Positions 8,767-16,985 of a DNA stretch of 64,000 bases are shown one piece after another. Within the stretch, counting starts at the first letter, position 1. Each line of letters opens with the position of its first letter. Source of the stretch: Yimella sp. cx-51 (lineage in GTDB: Bacteria; Actinomycetota; Actinomycetes; Actinomycetales; Dermatophilaceae); assembly GCF_017654605.1 (NCBI RefSeq), contig NZ_CP072113.1, positions 2,046,001 to 2,110,000 on the forward strand, in the 5' to 3' direction. Under the pieces are notes generated by a model. The model searched no databases and had not been told where the DNA came from. It worked only from the letters and a program-made list of their open reading frames with translations. The position numbers and the translations under genes were made by a program.

Positions 8767-9758
8767 TCCTGCGGACGACGGCGCATCGCAGCCACACCGG
8801 CTCCCGCCGCAAGCAGACCGATCGACCCTGCGCCCACGATGAGGCCGAGGTTGGTGCCACCGCCGCTGCCGGATCCATCTGGTTGGGCCGCAGCGACGTC
8901 CGTCTCGTGCGCGCTCTGTGTCGGTTCAGTTGCGCTGGAGCCGGTCGCCGACGTGGATGAGCTACCGGTCGGCGCTGCGGACGAGGACTTGCCGGCTGCG
9001 GACGAAGCACCCGCTGACGAAGATTTCGATGCACTTGCCCCCGACGCGCTTGCCGCCGCGCTCCCCGCTGCTGACGACGCGGCACCGGAGGAGGTGGGTG
9101 ATGCGCCGGCGGACGTGGTGCTACCCGGTCTGGCCGACGTGGACGACGGTCGCGCACCCGGAGTGGTCGCGGTCGACGTCGCGGTCGCCGAAGGCTTCGG
9201 AGAGGTCGTCGGCCGCGGACTGGTCGGCGGCTTCGGCGTGCTGGTGGGCGTCGGCGTGGCCGTAGCGGTTGGCTTAGGTGTCGGCGGCGCAGTGGGCTGC
9301 ACTGCCGGACGAGCACCCGCACCGAAAGCGAAACCGATCCAGCTTCCGGCCGGAGCAGATTGGGTAGCAACACCCGTCGAGGCGTAGGTCCAGCCCTGCC
9401 CCGGGCGTCCGGTGTAGAAGGCCCAGTACGCGCTGGAGGGTGAGGTGCGCATGCACGGATCTGCCGACTTCGAGGGCACCCCGTCGATGCGGCACAAGAA
9501 GTAGCCAGGCTGCAACTGCGCGCGCTCAGGTGAATGACCGGCAGCGCGCAGCGCTGCGAGCGCCGAGCTGTACGACCCTGGCGCGCACCGCACGCTGGAG
9601 CCGACCACGACGGTCACACCGTTGCAGCCGGCGGCCTGGCTCGGCGTGGCCGGTGCGAAACCGACCACGCCGAGCGTCAGGCCGATGACCGCCAACACGC
9701 GCAGCAGAGCGCGCCGGAGGCCACCTTCAAACTGAGGATCAGCGCAAACGACGGCCAA
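8763..9758 (-). CDS. Secreted DUF4430-like (transcobalamin beta-domain-type) protein with C-terminal membrane anchor
   Basis: A signal peptide (LRRALLRVLAVIGLTLGVV, ending near TPSQA) precedes a domain of about 110 residues. That domain has the DUF4430 pattern GYFLCRIDGVPS, then SSAYWAFYTGRPGQGWTYA and APAGSWIGFAF. This is the layout of the C-terminal beta domain of transcobalamin and intrinsic factor that closes over cobalamin. A very long Thr/Pro then Ser/Ala-rich linker (about 170 residues) and one C-terminal helix with an MRRRPQE tail follow. No LPXTG motif is seen. The start is uncertain. I prefer TTG at 9758, with GGAG nine bases upstream; the frame stays open to a GTG at 9803, inside the preceding gene. 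Ligand binding is inferred from fold and context. Confidence 0.7.
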   Translation of the reverse strand: MAVVCADPQFEGGLRRALLRVLAVIGLTLGVVGFAPATPSQAAGCNGVTVVVGSSVRCAPGSYSSALAALRAAGHSPERAQLQPGYFLCRIDGVPSKSADPCMRTSPSSAYWAFYTGRPGQGWTYASTGVATQSAPAGSWIGFAFGAGARPAVQPTAPPTPKPTATATPTPTSTPKPPTSPRPTTSPKPSATATSTATTPGARPSSTSARPGSTTSAGASPTSSGAASSAAGSAAASASGASASKSSSAGASSAAGKSSSAAPTGSSSTSATGSSATEPTQSAHETDVAAAQPDGSGSGGGTNLGLIVGAGSIGLLAAGAGVAAMRRRPQE

Positions 9759-10983
9759 GGGCAACTGCTCCTGCACCCATCGAGGCGAACACTGCACCGG
9801 CACCGACCAGCAGGCTCAGGTTGTCACCCGAGCCGGTCGGGCCGTCGGTGACCACTGCCGGACCGGAAACCGTCGAGGTCGTGGTCGGGCTCGCGGTGGT
9901 GGACGTCGTCGACGTGGGAGTCGGCGTCGAGGTGGGCGTCGTTGCGCAGTCGATCGCGGGAACGGCAGCCGATCCACCGGCGGTGATCGCGAGGTACGGC
10001 TTCAGCGAGAACGCGAGCATCGCCTGCGGGGTGGCTCGGTTCTCCTTGTCGCTGGGCTTGGCCGATGCGCCCGCTGCGACTTGGGCGTCGAACGAGCTCT
10101 TGTCGTAGGCGATGGCACCGCGAAGAGCTGCCGGGGCCGAGCAACCGAACTGCAAGGACTGCACGAATGCCGTGGCGCGCGCGGCATTGGCCGGCTTGCC
10201 CGCGAGAGTGAACGCGACGGCCGCCAGGCCGGCGCTGTTGGTGTTCGGGCTGGCCGTGGACGCTCCCCCGCGCACTCCACCGGAGGCCACCTGTTGGCCG
10301 GCAAGGTATTCGCCTGCCTTCGTCACCGCAGCGCTACGACCGTTGGCCGCGAGCGCCTGGATCGCCATCGAGGTCGCGTCCGGGTCGCTGACGCAGGTCG
10401 AGGCGCCGAACTCCAGACGGAAACCACCGTCGGAGCACTGCTGTGCTGCCAGGAAGTCGATCGCCTTGGTCGAGACGGCACCGCCGCTGCGCTTGAGCGC
10501 GATGAGAGCCCACGACTGGCCGACGGTGTTGGAGTAGTCGCCCCACTCCGACTTGTCGCTGAAGCGGCCGCTGGGCTGCTCGAAGCCCTTGAGCTGGGTC
10601 AGCAGTGCGCTGGTCGAGCCGCCGGTGGCCTGCAGCATGACGATCTGCTTGGCGGTCGCGCCGGCGTAGCCCTCGGCGGACGAGCCGGTGTAGAAGGCGC
10701 TGTTGGCAGCCAGCCACGCGGCCGACTTGCTCACCTGCGCACCGGCGACGCCAGCGGCCGACAGGCCCAGGACGGCGTCGATGGTGAGGCCGTTGTCGGC
10801 GTAGGTCTGACCGTCGAAGGTGACGCTGAGGTGGTTGCCGTCGGCAGCCAGCTGGCTCGCGACGTAGGCCGAGGCGGCGTCGTCGGGAGCGGTGGCGGCG
10901 TGCGCGCCGCTGCTCGTGCCGACGAGGGTCAGCAGTGCCGCGGCACCCGCGATACCCGCACGGGAGGTGGTGTTGAGGGTCAT
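9739..10983 (-). CDS. Secreted, membrane-anchored alpha/alpha-toroid (transcobalamin N-domain-like) protein, first gene of the B12-riboswitch operon
   Basis: The 414-residue product has a signal peptide cleaved near SSGAHA. An all-helical repeat domain follows, containing QQCSDGGFRLEFGASTCVSD and DPDATSMAIQAL. The latter resembles both squalene-cyclase QW-type repeats and the repeats of the intrinsic-factor barrel. Paired cysteines could form disulphides. A Thr/Pro/Ser linker (about 350-380) and a single C-terminal helix ending GRRLR tether it to the membrane. The ATG at 10983 lies directly behind GAAGAAGGA, a strong Shine-Dalgarno sequence that is also the target of the riboswitch expression platform. 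Proposed role: capture of cobalamin outside the cell for the ECF transporter encoded downstream. Family annotation alone would say prenyltransferase/squalene oxidase repeat protein. Confidence 0.78.
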   Translation of the reverse strand: MTLNTTSRAGIAGAAALLTLVGTSSGAHAATAPDDAASAYVASQLAADGNHLSVTFDGQTYADNGLTIDAVLGLSAAGVAGAQVSKSAAWLAANSAFYTGSSAEGYAGATAKQIVMLQATGGSTSALLTQLKGFEQPSGRFSDKSEWGDYSNTVGQSWALIALKRSGGAVSTKAIDFLAAQQCSDGGFRLEFGASTCVSDPDATSMAIQALAANGRSAAVTKAGEYLAGQQVASGGVRGGASTASPNTNSAGLAAVAFTLAGKPANAARATAFVQSLQFGCSAPAALRGAIAYDKSSFDAQVAAGASAKPSDKENRATPQAMLAFSLKPYLAITAGGSAAVPAIDCATTPTSTPTPTSTTSTTASPTTTSTVSGPAVVTDGPTGSGDNLSLLVGAGAVFASMGAGAVALGRRLR

Positions 10984-11034
10984 GGTCCTTCTTCCATTAC
11001 GGGCCGCTGTGCGGCACCGACCTTCGAAGAAGGA
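10984..11034 (-). promoter_or_regulatory. Riboswitch expression platform with two mutually exclusive hairpins over the Shine-Dalgarno
   Basis: On the minus strand TCCTTCTTC (11034-11026) is the perfect complement of the ribosome binding site GAAGAAGGA (10994-10986), just 2 bases before the ATG. The same upstream bases can instead fold locally as CCTTC-ttc-GAAGG (11033-11021). The two pairings exclude each other, which is what a translational on/off switch requires. Which of them ligand binding favours is inference. Confidence 0.6.
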
Positions 11035-11073
11035 GCGGCGCTCGCCCGCAGACCTCGACGGGGGTGATGAGCT

Positions 11074-11166
11074 GCATCTGCGAGAGCAGTCCGGCTCGTT
11101 CCTCTCCCGAGGAACCTACGGTTGCGGGTCAGCGCCGGAATCGGACCGGCTTTCCCCTCATGATGC
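11074..11166 (-). promoter_or_regulatory. Cobalamin riboswitch aptamer
   Basis: The minus strand carries the ordered core blocks of the cobalamin riboswitch. They are GGGGAAAGCCGGT (11158-11146), GATTCCGGCGCTGACCCGCA running into the AACCGT block (about 11142-11117), and the B12-box-like GAGCCGGACTGCTC (11097-11084). A closing P1-type helix pairs GCATC (11166-11162) with GATGC (11078-11074). The spacing and the CCGCAAC/GCCGGAC blocks fit the compact class common in Actinomycetota. It lies about 90 bases before the first toroid gene and should repress the operon when cobalamin is plentiful. I identified it by eye, not by covariance model. Confidence 0.82.
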
Positions 11167-11216
11167 GAGGCTCACTGTACCGCCCCGCGGGCACGACCCC
11201 GGACCTGTTCATGGAT

Positions 11217-13265
11217 TCATGGACGAGTGCGCAAGACGTCCCAGATCAGCCGTGCCGCGGGAGCCGCAGCTTCTCCGCCGAGCCCGCCCTGCTCGATCAT
11301 CACCACGACGACGTACTGCTTGCCGGACGCCAGTTTCGGACCGTACGAGGCGAACCACGCAGTGGTGTCCTTGCCGTAGACCTCCGCCGTGCCGGTTTTG
11401 CCGGAGATCGGGTAGGTGGCCGGAAAGCCGGCGAAGACACTGGACGCCGTGCCGCTGGGCTCGGTGACCACCCGCCGTAGTCCGTCGGTGATGGCGGTGC
11501 GGGTGGCCGCGGACAGCTGCACCGTCCCGGCGCGCTTGGGGCTGATCTTGCGCTGCGACGAGCCGTCCGCCGAGCGGGTCGCGCCCACCACCTGGGGCTG
11601 CCAGAGGGTGCCGCCGTTGGCCAGCGACGCGTACGCGACGGCGGTCTGCAGCGGCGAGACGAGCAGATCGCCCTGACCGATCGAGAAGTTCACGGCGTCA
11701 CCGGCCTGCCACTGGTAGCCGTACTTGCAGTTCTCCTGCGCGAGCTGGGTGAAGTAGGCGGCTTGCGCCTTGTCCTTCACCTCCGGATAGCCGTTCTGGG
11801 CCCGGCGGCACATCGCGGCCTTCGTCTGCTGCCAACGGTTGTGCTTCCAGGCGCGGCTGGGCACCACACCGGCGGCTTCACCGGGTAGGTCGACACCGCT
11901 TTTTGCCCCGAAGCCGAAGGCGCGGGTCTGCTCCACGAAGGAACTGGGCGTCGCCTTGTCAGCGCCAATGCCGCCCTCGGCGATCCATTGCGCGTAGGCC
12001 CACCGGTAGAAGACGGTGTCGCAGGAAACCTCGAGTGCCGTGGGTAGGTCGATCAGGCCGTAGGCCGCCGATTCGAAGTTCTTGAAGACGCGGCTGCCCA
12101 CCATGAGGCTGGAGGAGCACTCGTACTTGCCGCGCGGATCGACACCGTTCGCAACGGCCGCCGGCATGCTGACCACCTTGAAGGTGGACGCCGGGGGCTG
12201 GAGTCCGCCGATCGTTCTGTTGAGCAACGGGTTGCCCGCCGACGCACTGGTGAGGGACGTGTAATCGCGAGCGCTGATCCCACCCGTCCACACGATCGGG
12301 TCGTAACTAGGGTTGCTGGCCATCGCCACGACGGCGCCCGAGGAGGCGTCCAGCACCACCGCCGCGCCACCGGTGGCCGGCTTCTTGGCCGCGCGCAGGC
12401 GGCCGATCGTCGCCGAAAGCGCCGATTCGGCGGCGCGCTGCACCGGCACATCGAGGTGGGTGATCAGGTCGTGCCCCGGCACGGAGGCTTGCGTCGACAC
12501 TGTGCGCACCGGGAGCCCGCGAGCATCGACCGCAAGCACGGTGCGTCCGGGGGTGCCGCGCAGCGTGCGGTCGTACTGCAGCTCCAGACCCCCTCGGCCA
12601 ACCACATCGGTGGCGCGCAACGACGAATCCCGTTGCAGATCACCGGAGTTGGTGCGCCCGAGATAACCGATCAGTTGTGCTGCGTTCACTCCGCTGGGAG
12701 CCGGGAAACGGCGCACCTGCTGTTGCTGGACGGCGATGCCGGGGAAATCTTCCGGACGCTCGAGCAGGGTCATCGACAGCCCTGGATCGACGTTGCTCAG
12801 CACCGGGATCGGCTCGACCGGGCTGAGCGCATTGCAGACCGGAGGCGGCGGCGCACCGCGGCTGCCGCACGGTTTGGTGCGAGCAAGCATCTGCTCCAGA
12901 TCACCGCCGACGAGTTGCTGGACGCGGGTGAACACCGCTCGTCCGCCGTCCGGGCTGTCGGCCAGCACGGTCGGGTCGACGGTGAGCACCGAGGTCGACC
13001 CGTTGGTGACCAGCGCGGTGCCGTCAGCAGCCAGGATGCGACCGCGCGTGGCGGCGGCATCGATGGTGCGGGTGTTGATCTGCTGGGCCGCGGCCCTCAT
13101 TGCGGGGCCGTCGACCACCTGCAGTTGGAAGAGTCGTCCAACCAGGGTGCCGAGGATCAGCACGCTCACCAGCAGCAGCGCCCAGATACGGGTAGCGTAG
13201 GGCGACCGGCTTCCGGGCCGGTAGCCGCGCGGATAGGTGATGGAATCGCGGTCGCGCCACCTCAT
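11217..13265 (-). CDS. mrdA: Penicillin-binding protein 2 (elongation transpeptidase)
   Basis: Class B PBP of 682 residues that cross-links septum-independent (elongation) peptidoglycan together with the Mre proteins. One N-terminal transmembrane helix (IWALLLVSVLILGTLVG) is followed by a dimerisation domain and then the transpeptidase domain. Its motifs are SxxK as PASTFKVVSM, S-x-D as SCDTVFYR, and KTG as SGKTGTAEVYG. The ATG at 13265 gives a 4-base overlap with mreD and starts MRWRDRDSITYPRGYRPG. The frame is open further upstream, but only inside mreD. It is the last gene of the mre cluster. rodA, which usually follows it in this phylum, is not here; the cobalamin operon begins instead. 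Confidence 0.93.
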   Translation of the reverse strand: MRWRDRDSITYPRGYRPGSRSPYATRIWALLLVSVLILGTLVGRLFQLQVVDGPAMRAAAQQINTRTIDAAATRGRILAADGTALVTNGSTSVLTVDPTVLADSPDGGRAVFTRVQQLVGGDLEQMLARTKPCGSRGAPPPPVCNALSPVEPIPVLSNVDPGLSMTLLERPEDFPGIAVQQQQVRRFPAPSGVNAAQLIGYLGRTNSGDLQRDSSLRATDVVGRGGLELQYDRTLRGTPGRTVLAVDARGLPVRTVSTQASVPGHDLITHLDVPVQRAAESALSATIGRLRAAKKPATGGAAVVLDASSGAVVAMASNPSYDPIVWTGGISARDYTSLTSASAGNPLLNRTIGGLQPPASTFKVVSMPAAVANGVDPRGKYECSSSLMVGSRVFKNFESAAYGLIDLPTALEVSCDTVFYRWAYAQWIAEGGIGADKATPSSFVEQTRAFGFGAKSGVDLPGEAAGVVPSRAWKHNRWQQTKAAMCRRAQNGYPEVKDKAQAAYFTQLAQENCKYGYQWQAGDAVNFSIGQGDLLVSPLQTAVAYASLANGGTLWQPQVVGATRSADGSSQRKISPKRAGTVQLSAATRTAITDGLRRVVTEPSGTASSVFAGFPATYPISGKTGTAEVYGKDTTAWFASYGPKLASGKQYVVVVMIEQGGLGGEAAAPAARLIWDVLRTRP

Positions 13266-13750
13266 GCCAGCCCCCGATCGACCAGGTGGTGCTCGAGCCG
13301 GACGATCGGCGGCACCAGGGCAGCGCCCAGCAGTGCGGTGAGCAGCACGGCCGCCGCTGCTCCGGCGACGTCGAGGGGCACGCGCTCCAGCCAGGCCAGG
13401 GCGAGCCGGATGGACTGCATGAACGCGGCCGACAGCGCGACTGCCGCCACCGGCAGCAGCACCGATGCGCGCACCGATTTCTGCAGGATGCCGCAGGCAG
13501 CACCGACGCATGCATAGAGCAGCGCGGTCAGGCCGAGCGGGGTCGACCCGGGCGGCAGCACATCGACCAGGACGCCTGCGGCGAGCCCGGCCAGGGCCCC
13601 GACCGTCGATCCGGCACGGAGGGCGACCGCCACGACGACCACGAGCACCAGATCGATCCGCAGGCCCCACGCCGGTAACACCGTGACGGTGAGCAGCGCG
13701 GCCACCAGCAGTTGCACTGCCCGGACGACGGTGAGCCTGTGCGGGATCAC
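13262..13750 (-). CDS. mreD: Rod shape-determining protein MreD
   Basis: The 162-residue, very hydrophobic protein has about five membrane-spanning segments and the length expected for MreD. It begins with VVRAVQLLVAALLTVTVLPA and contains LPPGSTPLGLTALLYACVGA, a typical MreD loop and helix. It is part of the inner-membrane elongasome, thought to bridge MreC and PBP2. The GTG start overlaps the mreC stop (GTGA) and its own stop overlaps the mrdA ATG. Assignment rests on position and hydropathy as much as on motif, since MreD is poorly conserved. Confidence 0.88.
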   Translation of the reverse strand: MIPHRLTVVRAVQLLVAALLTVTVLPAWGLRIDLVLVVVVAVALRAGSTVGALAGLAAGVLVDVLPPGSTPLGLTALLYACVGAACGILQKSVRASVLLPVAAVALSAAFMQSIRLALAWLERVPLDVAGAAAAVLLTALLGAALVPPIVRLEHHLVDRGLA

Positions 13751-14580
13751 CGTTCGCCTCGCACGATCGGTCGACTGCCCACTCGATCGGCCGGCACCAC
13801 GACGCCGACGACGTCGAGGCGGGTCGAGTCGACATCGGGACGGATCACTGCGGTCGGTGCGCCCTGGCCACGATCGGGGTCGACGGAGATCACCGTGCCG
13901 ACAGGGACGTCGCGCACATATGGCGTCTCGTCGATGCTGCCCAGGGTGCGCACCCGGTCGCCTTTCGCCGCCGGCGTCAGACCGGCGATGCGCAGGGTGA
14001 GCAATCCAGTTGCCCGCGAAGGGATTCCGGCCGGCGCGGTGGAACTCGCGGTGCCGAGCAGTCCGTCGGCCCCGACACGCACTCCGACCACCGCGGCGGG
14101 GTCGGTCAGCAGTTGGACGGTGGCCGAATGGCTCGTGACCGCAACCGTTCGGCCCACGAGCCCACCGGCGGAGATCACCGTCAGGTTGTCGGTGATTCCG
14201 TCCGAACTACCGACGTCGATCGTCACCTGACGCATCTGCCCGGCGGTCGTGCCCGGGGTGAAACCGATCACCTGCGCGACGACGAAGGTGCGTCCGTCGG
14301 CAGCTGCCGAGCCTCGAAGCGCCCGCACCGCAGCAAGCGTCGTGGAGTTCGTGGTCTTGTCGCCCAGGGCCCGGCGCGCGTCGTCGCGCTCCTTGGTCAG
14401 CCGTCGGACGGTGTCATCACCACCGCTCAGGACCTCTTGCACCGGGGTGAACACAGTTGCTGCAGCAGACCGCACCGGAGCGGTGACGCCCGGTGCGGCC
14501 TGGTCGATCAACACGACGGTCAGACATCCGGCCACGCCGGCGACGAGCAATCGCCGTCTGGTCTGCGGCCGGAACGCCAT
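13747..14580 (-). CDS. mreC: Rod shape-determining protein MreC
   Basis: The 277-residue protein has a short cytoplasmic N-terminus, one transmembrane helix (LLVAGVAGCLTVVLIDQAAP), a helical/coiled-coil stretch (about 45-80, ending DDTVRRLTKERDDARRALGD) and two periplasmic-type beta domains. Characteristic MreC phrases are IDVGSSDGITDNLTVISAGG, LVGRT and LLTDPAAVVGVRV. It scaffolds the elongation complex outside the membrane. It starts 3 bases after the aminotransferase stop and overlaps mreD by 4 bases. Expression is therefore probably driven from upstream of mreB and reads through the intervening aminotransferase. Confidence 0.93.
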   Translation of the reverse strand: MAFRPQTRRRLLVAGVAGCLTVVLIDQAAPGVTAPVRSAAATVFTPVQEVLSGGDDTVRRLTKERDDARRALGDKTTNSTTLAAVRALRGSAAADGRTFVVAQVIGFTPGTTAGQMRQVTIDVGSSDGITDNLTVISAGGLVGRTVAVTSHSATVQLLTDPAAVVGVRVGADGLLGTASSTAPAGIPSRATGLLTLRIAGLTPAAKGDRVRTLGSIDETPYVRDVPVGTVISVDPDRGQGAPTAVIRPDVDSTRLDVVGVVVPADRVGSRPIVRGER

Positions 14581-14583
14581 CGA

Positions 14584-15912
14584 TCAGCTCTGCGCGTGCG
14601 CGTCGCCGACCGAGAGCGCGGCGTCGAGCGTCTCCAGACCTTCCTGCAACTGCTCGTCGGGGATGTTGAGGGCAGGCACGACGTGGATGCGGTTGTAGTT
14701 GACGAAGGGCAGGAGGCCGTTCTTCTTGCACTCGGCCACCACGGCGTCCATCGCCGGGCTCGATCCGCCGTAGGGTGCGAGCGGTTCGCGAGTTTCCTTG
14801 TCGCGCACCAGTTCCAGCGCCCAGAAGGCACCCAGGCCTCGCACCTCGCCGAGACAGGCGTGGTCGCCGACCATCTTCTCCAGGCGCGGTTTGATGATCT
14901 CCTCGCCGATGCGGGCGGCGTTCTCCACCATGCCTTCCTCACGCATGACGTTGACCGTCGCGACCGCGGTGGCGCAGGCGAGCGGGTGGCCGGAGTAGGT
15001 GAGGCCACCGGGGTAGGGCTTCTCGGCGAACGACTCGAAAACCTTCGGGCCGACGATCACGCCGCCGAGCGGCACGTACCCGGAGGTGATGCCCTTGGCG
15101 AAGGTGATGAGGTCGGGCTCGACGCCGTACTCGTCGATCGCCAACCACTTGCCGGTGCGGCCGAAGCCGGCCATCACCTCATCGGCGATGTAGACGATGC
15201 CGAATTCGTCGCAGAGTGCGCGGACGCCCTGCAGGTAACCCTGCGGCGGCGGCATGATGCCGGCCGTGCCGGGGACGGTCTCCAGCACGATGGCGGCGAT
15301 GGTGGCCGGACCCTCCAGCTCGATGGTGCTGCGCAGGTGAGCCAGCGCGCGCTCGCACTCCTCCTGCTCGGTAGTCGCGTGGAACTCCGAGCGGTAGAGG
15401 AAGGGCCCGCGGAAGTGGACGATGCCGGCGTTGCCGTAGTCGCTGGCCCAACGGCGCGGGTCACCTGTGGCATTGAGGGCGGTCTGGGTGCCGCCGTGGT
15501 AGCTGCGGTAGCGCGACAGCACCTTGATGCGGCCGGTGTGCAGGCGCGCCATCCGGATGGCGTGCTCGATCGCCTCCGCGCCGGCGTTGGTGAAGAAGGT
15601 GTACTGCATGTCGCCTGGAGCGATCTCGGCAATCAGGCGGGCAGCTTCGGAGCGGGCTTCGTTGGCCGTCGCCGGGGCGATGGTGCACAGCTTGGCTGCC
15701 TGATCCTGGATCGCCTTGACCACCTTGGGGTGCTGGTGACCGATGTTGGTGAAGACCAACTGCGAGGTGAAGTCGAGGTAGCGCTTGCCCTCGTCGTCCC
15801 ACACGTAGGAGCCCTCGGCGCGGTCGACCACCATCGGGTCGAGCTTGCGCTGGGCCGACCAGGAGTGGAAGACGTGGGCTCGGTCGAGTTCGTAGGCTCT
15901 GGACTTGGTCAT
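14584..15912 (-). CDS. Class III pyridoxal-phosphate aminotransferase inserted between mreB and mreC
   Basis: The 442-residue protein belongs to the omega/class III aminotransferases (acetylornithine, GABA and taurine-pyruvate relatives). Motifs are FTNAGAEAIEHAIRMAR (phosphate-binding region), YRSYHGGT, the cofactor aspartate in IVYIADEVMAGFGRTGKW, the Schiff-base lysine in LITFAKGITSGYVPLGG, and TYSGHPLACA. The ATG at 15912 is preceded by AAGGGGAT about six bases upstream and is preferred over a GTG 15 bases further up. The amino donor cannot be told from sequence; overall it resembles the taurine/beta-alanine/putrescine-pyruvate group. Its place in the mre operon, with gaps of 24 and 3 bases, implies co-transcription with cell-shape genes, though a metabolic link is only speculation. 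Confidence 0.88.
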   Translation of the reverse strand: MTKSRAYELDRAHVFHSWSAQRKLDPMVVDRAEGSYVWDDEGKRYLDFTSQLVFTNIGHQHPKVVKAIQDQAAKLCTIAPATANEARSEAARLIAEIAPGDMQYTFFTNAGAEAIEHAIRMARLHTGRIKVLSRYRSYHGGTQTALNATGDPRRWASDYGNAGIVHFRGPFLYRSEFHATTEQEECERALAHLRSTIELEGPATIAAIVLETVPGTAGIMPPPQGYLQGVRALCDEFGIVYIADEVMAGFGRTGKWLAIDEYGVEPDLITFAKGITSGYVPLGGVIVGPKVFESFAEKPYPGGLTYSGHPLACATAVATVNVMREEGMVENAARIGEEIIKPRLEKMVGDHACLGEVRGLGAFWALELVRDKETREPLAPYGGSSPAMDAVVAECKKNGLLPFVNYNRIHVVPALNIPDEQLQEGLETLDAALSVGDAHAQS

Positions 15913-15936
15913 GGAGATCCCCTTCACGAAAAGCGA

Positions 15937-16965
15937 TCAGTACCGCTTGCTGTCTACCAACACTCTTTGCAGAGTGCCGAATTCCTCCACACATCGTCCC
16001 GCACCGCGGGCCACCGAGCGCAGCGGCTCCGGGTCGACGCGCACCGGCACCCCCAGTTCATGGCGCAGTCGCGCGTCGATTCCGCGCAGTGCGGCGCCGC
16101 CGCCGGTGAGGGCGATGCCGTGGTCGAGCACGTCACCCGCAAGTTCCGGCGGGCACACGTCCAGGGTCGCTCGGACGAGTTCGCAGATCTGCAGCAGCGG
16201 CCCGTCGATCGCCCGCCGCACTTCCTGGGAGGTCACGGTGACCGTCTTGGGCAGCCCGCTCACCAGGTCTCGGCCCCGCACCCGCATGGTGAGTTCTTCA
16301 CGCAACGGGAAGGCCGAGCCGATGTCGACCTTGATGTCCTCACTGCTGCGCTCCCCCAACAACAGCGAGTACTCGTTCTTGATGAACGACACGATCGCTT
16401 CGTCGATCTCGTCGCCGCCCACCCGGATCGAACGGGCCTGCACGATGCCGCCGAGGCTGATGACGGCGACGTCGGTGGTGCCGCCACCGATGTCGACCAC
16501 CATGCTCGCGGTTGGCTCGTCGACCGGCAGGTCAGCGCCCAGAGCTGCCGCCATGGCTTCCTCGATCACGTACACCCGGCGCGCCCCGGCGCGGGTGGCG
16601 GCGTCCTCCAAGGCGCGCCGCTCGACGCCGGTGACCTCGCTCGGCACGCAGACCACCATGCGCGGACGCAGCAATCGGGAGGGCCGCACCTGGGCGATGA
16701 AATAGCGCAGCATCCGTTCGGCGACGTCGGCGTCATTGATCACCCCGTCACGCAGCGGCCGCACGACGTCGACATGGCCCGGCGTGCGCCCGAGCATTTC
16801 GCGGGCCTTGCTGCCTGCGGCGATGAGTTTGCCGGTGCCGACTTCGAGGGCGACGATCGAAGGTTCGTCGAGTACGACGCCGCTGCCGCGCTCGTAGACG
16901 ATCGTGTTGGCGGTGCCCAGGTCGACTGCGAGGTCACGCCCGGTGGGCAGCAGTCGGCGAGTCAC
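15937..16965 (-). CDS. mreB: Rod shape-determining protein MreB (actin homologue)
   Basis: The 342-residue, actin-fold ATPase forms membrane-associated filaments that steer lateral wall synthesis. Phosphate loops are visible: DLGTANTIVYERGSG (phosphate 1), VVDIGGGTTDVAVISLGG (phosphate 2) and the adenosine motif GIALTGGGAALRGID. An IxEAxAAAL-type connecting helix is present as VIEEAMAAALGADL. Length equals the family norm. The GTG start at 16965 lies 20 bases downstream of the spermidine-synthase-like gene, so mreB may be transcribed from the upstream DUF4178-DUF2617-DUF350 operon or from a promoter inside that gene. Confidence 0.95.
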   Translation of the reverse strand: MTRRLLPTGRDLAVDLGTANTIVYERGSGVVLDEPSIVALEVGTGKLIAAGSKAREMLGRTPGHVDVVRPLRDGVINDADVAERMLRYFIAQVRPSRLLRPRMVVCVPSEVTGVERRALEDAATRAGARRVYVIEEAMAAALGADLPVDEPTASMVVDIGGGTTDVAVISLGGIVQARSIRVGGDEIDEAIVSFIKNEYSLLLGERSSEDIKVDIGSAFPLREELTMRVRGRDLVSGLPKTVTVTSQEVRRAIDGPLLQICELVRATLDVCPPELAGDVLDHGIALTGGGAALRGIDARLRHELGVPVRVDPEPLRSVARGAGRCVEEFGTLQRVLVDSKRY

Positions 16966-16985
16966 CCGGCGATCGTAGCCCGGGC

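Noticed and set aside
2731-10983. Sortase LPXTG anchoring of the toroid and DUF4430-like proteins
   Set aside because: C-termini have a hydrophobic helix and basic tail but no LPXTG or close variant; a membrane tether is the simpler reading.
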